Under the pieces are notes generated by a model. It did not search any database, was not told where the DNA came from, and saw only the letters and a program-made list of their open reading frames with translations. From Deltaproteobacteria bacterium (GTDB taxonomy: Bacteria > Desulfobacterota > Desulfomonilia > UBA1062): DNA of 64,000 nt. Positions 24,782 to 32,529 of the stretch are shown here, in pieces (within the stretch, counting starts at the first letter, position 1; every line of letters starts with the position of its first letter). The position numbers were made by a program, and so were the translations under genes. The stretch lies in NCBI GenBank assembly GCA_018433775.1, contig JAHDQN010000025.1, positions 1 to 64,000 of the forward strand, read 5' to 3'.

Positions 24782-27506
24782 GGTGGCCCTCCCTGACCGG
24801 CTCACCGGCTTCGATATTTATATTTTGCTCAGAACAATGGTCACTATGTTCAACATGTTCACAAACCTTGTCAGTGCCGTGCTCTGTGGGTGTGAACATT
24901 GGTTCTTGCATGTTCACGATGTTCAACCGAACGGTTTCGTTTGTTGAAGGTGTTGAACTTGTGCTCTCAATGTTCAACATGCCTGGACCCTCATGAACAC
25001 TATCTTTGTGAGCATAGTGAACTTGTTGAACATCTTTCAGGAGTGTTTCTGTTCTTTCATCCCAGGCAAGGCAATGAGCCCCTACTTTTGAATTGCATCT
25101 GTACCTGCCGTTCAGGATGGTGAGTCTGCATGATCTCAGGAGAGCCCCCATCGCTCGCGCACTGGTGATTCTTGTTTCAGGCTTGCAGTCCTGGTTGAAT
25201 CGTTCATGGATGTACCCCACTGCCAGCCGCCCGGAGTCAAGCTCGGGTTTCAGAGATTCAAGCGTGTGGGCAAGATGTGCCACCTGTTCATTGATCTCTG
25301 CCTCTGTACTGATCTCTTCAGCACACAAAGCCTCTGCCGCGTGGACGATATGCCCCAGGTAAAACAGGGAAGCCTCTATGCCTTTCTTGATATCACCACA
25401 GGTAAGAATTGTTTCCGGTATCAATCCCCTTGAGAACCTATCCATGCAGTAGAGTATCCCGGACAGCCTCAGAGCATACCCCACAATCTTGGGGATGAAT
25501 CCTTGGAGAATACCCGGAAGACCGGTCTTGTATCCATAGATATCATTCCTCCAGTCAAAGAAATACTGCCTGGCTTTATCGTCAAGACAGAGGTTCTTGG
25601 TCTTCCATTCGGGCTCTGATGTATGCTCGTCTGCCCATCGCATGGCCGCGGTTAAGGTGCGCTCCCATACCACCCGGTTATCTTCGGCCCAGGTTTCCTG
25701 TGTCAGTTCGTGGAACCGAGAGCCCTCATACGTTGCAAGGAAACGAAATACCGTTCCATCGAATGTATAAAGCCCATCATCCCCACCGAAAACCTTGCGC
25801 CATACTTCAGGCTGCACACCACCAAAGACACTCACCCGCGCCCCTGTGACGGAATACGTCTTGCTTGAGCGAACAATTCTGAACGGATTACCATCGTGCA
25901 GGGCAAGCCATGACTCGCGGTCGGTGCCTTTCGATTTGTACTGATTCTGAGAGCCTAGGAGAGATGATATTTCATCCATCACGGCCACTGTGCCGCCATG
26001 ACCGCTGAGGTCATCCCGGAGACCTTCAAGAGTCAGGTCGGTAATGAAATACCCCCGTGCTCTCTTCGGCTCGGCTCCGCGGTCCTTCTTTGATGTTGCC
26101 TCCCATTCATCGTGTTCTTTCTGATACTCGGTGTCTGCTTTCTTCTGTGCGGTATACAGTGGTCGGCAGAGTGCCCGCGCTGCGGGTGTTTTCCCATCTC
26201 CTGAGCCTCGGATATCTGCCACCCAGATTATCAGGGGCTCCACCCAGGAAGACTTGGGGGATACCGATATGGTTGAGCCCAGGGTACTGGCAAGAATGGC
26301 AAATGATGCTCCTGGAAGTGCTACCGGACTGGTAGCGCAAGCCCTGGCAAGCTGCCGAAGGCTCTCGGATATGGAAGCAGGCATGACGTGCCAAGGGAAG
26401 GGATGCTTTGGAAAGAGTGTGCGGGCTTTCTCCCATGGGTGAGGTAGTCTTGTGCTTGCTTCACTGTCCGCTGCCGGTGACCCGTTTCTCACCAGCAGGT
26501 TAATCGGGCACTTTACTCCGCAGTCCTGGCCGCAGTCATAACCGTTCTCATTAATGTACTTGCATGTGTGAGGTCCTGCGCTGTTCAGTGCATGAAGTAT
26601 CTTCTGATCTGTTTCTTTCCTGGAGTATCCTGGATATCTGCGTGATAGTCCATGCACGAGATCCGGCCCGCCGGGAGATACCCGCGCCACATTGGACACC
26701 ATCGCATACCATAGGGGCTCTGATACCGCTTCGGGCTTGTCGCTGCACCACTTGATGAAACTGCACTCAAAGAGTTTTTCAATATCAGGGTCCTGCCCTC
26801 GGTTTTCATCATCTTGGTTTTCAGGCACCTCAGGGAGAAAATCAAACTCATCCAGGTTATACCGTGCTCCGGTATAGTCCTTTATCGTCACGGTCCGTGC
26901 AGGATTATATTTGTGGTTGAGTGTTCCCGGTATCCTCAGAATGTGAGATGCATCACAGACACCGAAATCAGCCTCCAGGAAGGATGCCAGCTTCCTGTTG
27001 ACAGCCTCAACCATGGGGATGTCCTCTGCGCCTGCGGGTTCCTTGAAAAACCAGTAAACATGATATCCGCCACCTGATTCGACGATAACCGAAGGCTTGA
27101 CCGGAAGTTCACTGAGAAGTCTATTAGCCTTCTCCTGTGGCGTCTTCTTAAAGTCGATGTCTGCCCAGACTGAGGGCATGTGGATGATTCCCTCCTTCTT
27201 CCCGTTACCGCGCTCTCGTGTCGCAGCCCCGAAATAGAGATCGTGTTCACGGTACTTGTCAATGACACCAGGCAACCACTGGAGGCTATCTATTGGATGG
27301 AATTCACTCTTGGGATTCTCACCGCTTCGGAGTGCTCTCACATTGATATAGCCCTGACACTCATCAAAGAGTGGTGAAAACAAGTCTTCTCTGTTGACAG
27401 TGCCACCATGCTCTGATAATGTATCACCATTCCCGTAAGCCGCTTCACACTCCCCGTAGCCTTGCCCGGCTAGGGGTTCATATTCATGGCCCATATAGGC
27501 GGTCAT
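24768..27506 (-). CDS. Primase/helicase replication protein (DUF3987 type)
   Basis: The 912-aa protein has an N-terminal RepB/AEP-like primase domain (WADIDFKKTPQEKANRLL, VESGGGYHVYWFF, ASHILRIPGTLNHKYN) and a C-terminal DUF3987 ATPase with Walker A RGSGDGKTPAARAL and Walker B AVMDEISSLLG. A Cys cluster (CKYINENGYDCGQDCGVKCP) between them may bind zinc. It probably replicates the excised element. ATG 27506 shares its A with the preceding stop (TAATG) and follows GGGGGTG; longer in-frame extensions overlap the upstream gene and are not used. The tail after about residue 850 is low in complexity. Confidence 0.85.
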   Translation of the reverse strand: MTAYMGHEYEPLAGQGYGECEAAYGNGDTLSEHGGTVNREDLFSPLFDECQGYINVRALRSGENPKSEFHPIDSLQWLPGVIDKYREHDLYFGAATRERGNGKKEGIIHMPSVWADIDFKKTPQEKANRLLSELPVKPSVIVESGGGYHVYWFFKEPAGAEDIPMVEAVNRKLASFLEADFGVCDASHILRIPGTLNHKYNPARTVTIKDYTGARYNLDEFDFLPEVPENQDDENRGQDPDIEKLFECSFIKWCSDKPEAVSEPLWYAMVSNVARVSPGGPDLVHGLSRRYPGYSRKETDQKILHALNSAGPHTCKYINENGYDCGQDCGVKCPINLLVRNGSPAADSEASTRLPHPWEKARTLFPKHPFPWHVMPASISESLRQLARACATSPVALPGASFAILASTLGSTISVSPKSSWVEPLIIWVADIRGSGDGKTPAARALCRPLYTAQKKADTEYQKEHDEWEATSKKDRGAEPKRARGYFITDLTLEGLRDDLSGHGGTVAVMDEISSLLGSQNQYKSKGTDRESWLALHDGNPFRIVRSSKTYSVTGARVSVFGGVQPEVWRKVFGGDDGLYTFDGTVFRFLATYEGSRFHELTQETWAEDNRVVWERTLTAAMRWADEHTSEPEWKTKNLCLDDKARQYFFDWRNDIYGYKTGLPGILQGFIPKIVGYALRLSGILYCMDRFSRGLIPETILTCGDIKKGIEASLFYLGHIVHAAEALCAEEISTEAEINEQVAHLAHTLESLKPELDSGRLAVGYIHERFNQDCKPETRITSARAMGALLRSCRLTILNGRYRCNSKVGAHCLAWDERTETLLKDVQQVHYAHKDSVHEGPGMLNIESTSSTPSTNETVRLNIVNMQEPMFTPTEHGTDKVCEHVEHSDHCSEQNINIEAGEPVREGHHVIF

Positions 27507-27973
27507 TATTGCACCCCCTGACTTTGGGTAGTGTGATTGTATGGGTTGCTCTCTTCGACCGTCTGAATACCACCGTATATGGTTTTTTTCTGCAAAAGAG
27601 AGGCATTCTGGTGATTCTTTCCAGGCAATCTGAAAGGGTGAAGAGGGCAATCGACACTTGGGCATAAACGAACCTCTTTTATTTGATTTCCGCTACACCA
27701 TAAACGACAGTATGACATGATGGCCTTATTTCGATCCTTCGGGTTCTGCTTGCCCCTGCCCATCCTGAGTGGATACAAAGGGCAATCCGTCATTGGACAT
27801 TCGGCCACGTCCTTGGTGCTCCCTGCAGAACAGTTCAGGCACCTCTCACGGATAGCTTGTCTTCTGTTGAGCTTTACTTCAGACGTATGTTGTTTTTTGC
27901 CAATCTTTCCTGGTTTCCCTCCCTCTTCGTGTGCATCTGTGTTTGGGAACTCTCTGTTATCAGGAAACATCAT
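27506..27973 (-). CDS. Cys-rich protein with two zinc-binding repeats
   Basis: The 155-aa protein has two similar Cys motifs: IRERCLNCSAGSTKDVAECP followed by MTDCPLYPLR, and SYCRLWCSGNQIKEVRLCP followed by SVDCPLHPFR. This pattern of four cysteines ending in DCPLxPxR is frequent in small proteins of phages and integrative elements. It is translationally coupled on both sides: its start overlaps the AlpA-like gene and its stop overlaps the primase start. Function unknown, likely nucleic-acid binding. Confidence 0.7.
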   Translation of the reverse strand: MMFPDNREFPNTDAHEEGGKPGKIGKKQHTSEVKLNRRQAIRERCLNCSAGSTKDVAECPMTDCPLYPLRMGRGKQNPKDRNKAIMSYCRLWCSGNQIKEVRLCPSVDCPLHPFRLPGKNHQNASLLQKKTIYGGIQTVEESNPYNHTTQSQGVQ

Positions 27974-28224
27974 AACTGCTCTCCCTTATTCCCCACCATA
28001 TCAGACCTTGCCTCAAGCCATTCAATGAGCGCATCTACGGGATAAGCGATCTTCTTGCCATTTACTCGGATTCTACCCTTCGGACCTGCTCCCGATGCAT
28101 CTATGTTGGCCAGTGTTCGGGGATGAAGAATGCCTCCGCTGAATTCACCAACTTTGTCACGAGAAACATAGGGAGATGGCCATTTGTCCTTGAGGTTCGA
28201 TAAATCTGGATGAGTCTTTTTCAT
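27970..28224 (-). CDS. AlpA-like DNA-binding protein of element B
   Basis: The 84-aa protein contains ILHPRTLANIDASGAGPKGR and KIAYPVDALIEWLEARS, closely matching the element A protein at 12112-12336. It is the first gene of the leftward replication operon and probably controls it or excision. ATG 28224 follows ATGGAGGAAAATC; a longer frame from 28257 is less likely. The stop overlaps the start of the Cys-rich gene by 4 bp. Confidence 0.75.
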   Translation of the reverse strand: MKKTHPDLSNLKDKWPSPYVSRDKVGEFSGGILHPRTLANIDASGAGPKGRIRVNGKKIAYPVDALIEWLEARSDMVGNKGEQL

Positions 28225-28330
28225 GATTTTCCTCCATGCGATGTATTTTGTTATCATGCATGAAGGATAGAATGAGTTGATTCAGATGTATCCCTTCCGC
28301 AAATGTCATTTATGAAAGGGTTCGTGTCAA

Positions 28331-29758
28331 TCAGAGCATTTTCTTTATTTGTGCTTTGAGTTCCCGCAATCTATATTTACATTGAAATATGTCTAGGAAA
28401 TATTCATTGGCAATTTTAGCAAGTAATTCAGTATGATCGTCTTGGCGAATATGATTCCACTCAATCCCCCGAACATATTTGGATTCTATTAGATTTAACC
28501 CTAGCTTGCTTATAGCCGACTCCAAGGAAATTGACCAATTATCGTCTGAATCAATTTCATCATCTCTGATGCATACAATATTCTCTGGGAGTGGCCATAA
28601 GTTATTTTTGATCGACCTCAGATCATCAGTTATTTCTTTAAGCGCCTGAAGCGCTTTTTCGTCCAACCTGCTCCTGGTTCGGTCATGGCCTTTGACGATA
28701 CCATAGTGTTTGCTAAAAGCACGGTTAAGCGCTTTGGTAATGTCGCTCGTTCTCTTATCTGCAACCTTCTCCTCAGTCATATGGGGTACCTGGCATGCTG
28801 TAGCACGTAGGTCTCCATCATTGAAGAATGCTTCGGGATATTCATGTACTTTAAGAAGGATCGCACTGTAAAAAAATTCATCAATATCTGAGGGCTTCAT
28901 TTTTCCCCCAGACCTCATTTTGTCCCACAGCTTTTTGTTGGCCTCCATATAGTGATTAATGAACCACTCATAGAACATCATGCAATAAAAGCTATTTCCT
29001 ATTATCCTTGGGACATCTCTGTAATTGGATCTCATGGTTATTTCGAAGCCATTGTCCGTCATGAGCAAACTTACTTCAAAAGGAAATTTCTCCTGATATT
29101 TCATAAATGTCTCATTAATTTTGATGTTTTGAGGTGAATTAAACTCCGGATAATCTTTATGAGAGATGGGGAAGAATTTTGCCAGCGATGATTCTTTCAC
29201 GTTTTCTGCAGCACTTACGAAGTGCTTAATCCATTCCCATTCATATTCTGAGAAAATATCAATAGCTTTGCGTATAGATGAGGCTGAATGATATTCAGTA
29301 TCCCCATTATCATACCGGCGTCCATATCCTAGGAAAGAGTCGGGTGGGTTAATGAAACTGGGGCGATACTCGATAGTCCCGTCCTGCTTTCTGCAAGAAA
29401 AGACAGAGTTAAAGAGCAATTCCACATCATCAATCTTGGGTGCCCATATGTGTATTTTCCACAGGAGAAGAATGTAAAGGCTCATGTACGGCACCAATAA
29501 CGCGAAACCTTGATGATATGGATTGCAGCCCCGTAAAAGAAAATCTTCTAAAAATAGCTCTCCTTCAGGCATCCCCGGCGATCCCAAATCGATCAATTCT
29601 TCGGTGACTTTCCTTATAAATTCATGCCCCGTACTACATACATATGCCCCCAATGAAGGATCTCGCGGTAACCCACGTTTAGTCTGCATTAACCTTTTGT
29701 AGAATTCATATGTATAGGGTTCTGTCTTAAATAACTCGTCTTGATCAGATATGTTCAT
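28331..29758 (-). CDS. Hypothetical 475-aa cargo protein
   Basis: This large soluble protein starts MNISDQDELFKTEPYTYEFY and has no recognisable domain by eye. It is rich in aromatic and acidic residues, has a moderately hydrophobic stretch near residues 85-105 (FALLVPYMSLYILLLWKIHI), and a helical C-terminus ending in Lys. It is AT-rich relative to the core and sits upstream of the replication operon on the same strand. No ribosome site of note. Possibly a defence or accessory gene; I do not recognise the family. Confidence 0.6.
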   Translation of the reverse strand: MNISDQDELFKTEPYTYEFYKRLMQTKRGLPRDPSLGAYVCSTGHEFIRKVTEELIDLGSPGMPEGELFLEDFLLRGCNPYHQGFALLVPYMSLYILLLWKIHIWAPKIDDVELLFNSVFSCRKQDGTIEYRPSFINPPDSFLGYGRRYDNGDTEYHSASSIRKAIDIFSEYEWEWIKHFVSAAENVKESSLAKFFPISHKDYPEFNSPQNIKINETFMKYQEKFPFEVSLLMTDNGFEITMRSNYRDVPRIIGNSFYCMMFYEWFINHYMEANKKLWDKMRSGGKMKPSDIDEFFYSAILLKVHEYPEAFFNDGDLRATACQVPHMTEEKVADKRTSDITKALNRAFSKHYGIVKGHDRTRSRLDEKALQALKEITDDLRSIKNNLWPLPENIVCIRDDEIDSDDNWSISLESAISKLGLNLIESKYVRGIEWNHIRQDDHTELLAKIANEYFLDIFQCKYRLRELKAQIKKML

Positions 29759-29887
29759 TCCAATTCACCCCACCATATCAGTGTTTAAAATGCTCCATGC
29801 TTCGACCATGGAATTACTCTCTAAAAACATTACTTGGATTGTATTCCCTCTCATCAGCTTCACTCCAAGCAGTTTATAAAAACAGTA

Positions 29888-30493
29888 TTACCATCGCTCA
29901 AATACTAGAGATCCAAGCATTCTGGTGAAGGTTTTTTCCCAATGGTTATAGCTCTCCATGGCTTCAGCTTTTGAATTACCCTTCGCTCCACAGCTGAAAA
30001 TCCACACATAACCCGGTGTGTATGTAATTAGCCACATTCCCTTTAGAAAGGTCTTCCTGTCTAGTGTCTCATGACTGTGTTCAGTTATCGCAAAATAAGC
30101 TGGATGATTATTTACCATCGCGGTTTTCGTCTCAATAACTCGAAAGTCAGGAAATGCAGAACCTAGCATCATTCTCAAATCATCAGCAGCTAGTGGACAG
30201 TTTCTGATTTCATTATCAAGCGTATCTTGGCTTTCATCGGCTATTTCGGAAGCAGCTCGGATCACCATGTTGCAATTTGCCCTAGGAGAACCTTTCGGAG
30301 CAAATAAAGTTACGACAACGTGTTCACCCCGTGGTGCCCCTTTAATCCAATTAGGTGGATAAAGGAAGCGGAATTTATACGCACTGTTTCTGTGTGTAAT
30401 CCAATCAGGCTGAGCTAAAACAGCGGTTGCTGGAATAACAAAAACTAGTAGGCCAAGAAACAGAATAAATCTCTTATGGACCAAAATATTCAT
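29888..30493 (-). CDS. Secreted PsbP-like hypothetical protein
   Basis: The 201-aa protein has a signal peptide (residues 1-28, ending VLAQ) followed by a PsbP/DUF1795-like beta domain: YKFRFLYPPNWIKGAPRGEH (about 37-56) and a later AYFAITEHSHETLDR. Such domains occur in exported proteins of unknown role. Cargo of element B, AT-rich. Upstream 30494-30679 holds no gene. Confidence 0.6.
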   Translation of the reverse strand: MNILVHKRFILFLGLLVFVIPATAVLAQPDWITHRNSAYKFRFLYPPNWIKGAPRGEHVVVTLFAPKGSPRANCNMVIRAASEIADESQDTLDNEIRNCPLAADDLRMMLGSAFPDFRVIETKTAMVNNHPAYFAITEHSHETLDRKTFLKGMWLITYTPGYVWIFSCGAKGNSKAEAMESYNHWEKTFTRMLGSLVFERW

Positions 30494-30679
30494 CTACCCC
30501 CCCCATCATTATGAAAAGCTCATATAATATCGATGCTGACAATACTTGTTCATCGCTAATGAACTGAAAGTTTAAATCCTGCACCGCGTAAGATATTATA
30601 TTATATGTATTAGAATCAATGGAGAATTGGTCTTCGTGAAACATGTTAATACTTGACCATGCACGAGTGTTATTACTTA

Positions 30680-31000
30680 CTAAGCCTCATTCTCGCCTAA
30701 AAAGGCCATGTTATCTGGCTGTTCCTTATTCAAAGATTTCTCCAATGTCTTAACAGCATCACGCATACTATTCTGTCCGATATGGCTATACCGTTTCGCT
30801 CATAGCTGTTGACTGGTGTCCTAACATTTCCTTGACAACATAGATGCTTACTCCGGACTCAACCAGCCAGGAAGCATAGGTGTGTCGTAATCCATGGAAG
30901 GTAAGTTTCTGTCGAGGATCAGTGATGCCATTATTTAAGCCCGTTGCTGAATAACTCCGCTTTAGGTGCTGAAATTTAAGTTTTCTAAAACTCTTGGTAT
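30680..31000 (-). pseudogene. Decayed tyrosine integrase (C-terminal remnant)
   Basis: Read leftward, the DNA encodes the end of an integrase: DPRQKLTFHGLRHTYASWLV, then VKEMLGHQS. After a frameshift near 30800 it resumes as RYSHIGQNSMRDAVKTLEKS and stops at 30680. The N-terminal two thirds are missing and an in-frame stop lies upstream. The motif order and the RYSHIGQNSM end resemble element A's integrase (RYSHLGDSSM). It marks an older or fused element inside element B. Confidence 0.8.
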
Positions 31001-31075
31001 GCTATTCCATTGCCGCTAGATTCCTTAACCAGGTCATGATTTTTTACACACCGGACGGTATGTAAAAACCAAAGG

Positions 31076-31104
31076 TTGACTATGGATGATAATTGTATTA
31101 GAAT
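31076..31104 (+). promoter_or_regulatory. Promoter for the element B serine recombinase
   Basis: TTGACT (31076-31081), a 17-bp spacer and TAGAAT (31099-31104) lie 35 bp before the start at 31139. Several imperfect GATAATT repeats surround it and could be autoregulatory sites. Confidence 0.5.
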
Positions 31105-31138
31105 GATTGGTGATAATTGATATATGGAGGTGAGGGCT

Positions 31139-31813
31139 ATGAGATATGTTATTTATCTGAGGGTAAGCACGGATGAGCAGGCAGACAGCAAGGCAGGGCT
31201 CAATGCTCAGTTGGATTCCTGCAGGGCGCACATTAAACGAAATAGTGGTGAATGCCTTGATGTCTTTTCAGACGAGGGAATCAGCGGAGCGGCAGGCTTG
31301 GAGAAAAGGCCCGGATTGCTCCAAGCCATTGCTTCACTCGACAAGGGTGACACCCTATTGGTTGCCAAACGGGACCGGCTCGGAAGAGATCCTATCGTAA
31401 CGGCCATGATTGAGAGCGCCATTGCCCGGAAGAAGGCAAGGGTAGTTTCAGCGGCGGGGGAAGGCACGGATGGTGATAGCCCTTCCGATGTTCTCATGAG
31501 AAGGATGATAGATGCCTTTGCGGAATACGAACGATTAATCATCAAGGCCCGGACATCGAGTGCATTGCAGGCCAAGAAGACGCGAAATGAGCGTGTGGGC
31601 TCCATTCCTTACGGCTTCAGGCTTTCTGGTGACGGCGTACACATTAAAGAGAACCCGGCAGAGCAGGAGGTTATAACCGAGATCAGGAGACTTGGAACGG
31701 CAGGACTTAACCTTCCGGCCATATGCAGAGAGCTTGAGCGAAAGGGATTCACCACCAGGACGGGCAAGGCATTCCTGCCCGTACAGGTTCAGAGGGTATT
31801 GAAAGCGGCATGA
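31139..31813 (+). CDS. Small serine recombinase (resolvase family), element B
   Basis: The 224-aa protein has the catalytic YLRVSTDEQ with S10, the usual AKRDRLGRDP, and FAEYERLIIKARTSSALQAK of the resolvase domain. A C-terminal HTH follows (LNLPAICRELERKGFTTRTG, about residues 184-203). ATG 31139 follows TGGAGGTGAGGGCT. It is similar in plan to the element A recombinase but clearly diverged. The next gene overlaps by 4 bp. Confidence 0.87.
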   Translation: MRYVIYLRVSTDEQADSKAGLNAQLDSCRAHIKRNSGECLDVFSDEGISGAAGLEKRPGLLQAIASLDKGDTLLVAKRDRLGRDPIVTAMIESAIARKKARVVSAAGEGTDGDSPSDVLMRRMIDAFAEYERLIIKARTSSALQAKKTRNERVGSIPYGFRLSGDGVHIKENPAEQEVITEIRRLGTAGLNLPAICRELERKGFTTRTGKAFLPVQVQRVLKAA

Positions 31814-32145
31814 GCAAGAAGGCAATCAACATGGATATGGTGCGGGAAGCCAGGGCAAACCTTGAGCGTATCGCCAGGGAGCACCCGGAGCTTACTAACC
31901 TGTCCGGTGATGATGCAGAACGATTATTACAGGGAGTGTTCAACGAAATGGTAGACAAAGACAAACTGACCTTCTCTCTTGGAGAGGCAGCGGAGATCCT
32001 GGGGCTTCACAAGGAATACCTGAGGCGTAAAATCAAAGACGGTTCTCTCAAGGCCATGAAGACCGGGAAGCAGTATATCATCTCACGGGCAGACCTGCAG
32101 GCTTACTATTCAACGCATGGCGGCGGCAAGCTGTTCGATGAATGA
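31810..32145 (+). CDS. Excisionase/MerR-type HTH protein coupled to the serine recombinase
   Basis: The 111-aa protein has an N-terminal helical part and a C-terminal helix-turn-helix of excisionase type: SLGEAAEILGLHKEYLRRKI followed by GSLKAMKTGKQYIISRADLQ (about residues 55-98). Its start overlaps the recombinase stop (ATGA). It may act as directionality factor or regulator for that recombinase. Confidence 0.75.
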   Translation: MSKKAINMDMVREARANLERIAREHPELTNLSGDDAERLLQGVFNEMVDKDKLTFSLGEAAEILGLHKEYLRRKIKDGSLKAMKTGKQYIISRADLQAYYSTHGGGKLFDE

Positions 32146-32529
32146 TTTCGACAATAGAGACTTGCATCGCTGCCCTCTGCGGTCAAGTGCCAAAGATGTT
32201 AGCAAATATTAGCATCAAAGGAGCCCTCGATAATAAGTAACAAGACGGGAAATCATCGGGGTCCGAGATTGTTGACAAATGTTCACATTCAGGAAGCCCT
32301 TGAGTATAAGAGACCGGATACATTGAGAAGACAGCCAAGGCTAAAGGCTTTGAAGACTTGACCAAACCTGACATTCAGGAAGTCCTGAGAGAACTCCGTG
32401 AAGAATTGGCTCAGAAAACCGCATTGAATTCCGAGAAGACCGCTTAAGATCTTGCATTCCAGATGAAGAAATAGACAAAACATGGCATTTGAGGTGGTTA
32501 TGGGCTCAAATGCCTGTTAGCCCTTTCTT
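32146..32529. other. Intergenic region with a possible gene remnant
   Basis: No intact gene. A 45-codon open stretch without a start (32310-32447) encodes GYIEKTAKAKGFEDLTKPDI and onward to a stop, which looks protein-like and could be the end of a lost gene. The rest shows nothing clear. Confidence 0.4.
32310..32447 (+). pseudogene. Possible C-terminal gene remnant
   Basis: This 45-codon stretch lacks a start and is cut by a stop at 32307. It reads as a charged, helical protein tail (LTKPDIQEVLRELREELAQK). No family recognised; evidence rests only on its protein-like composition. Confidence 0.25.
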
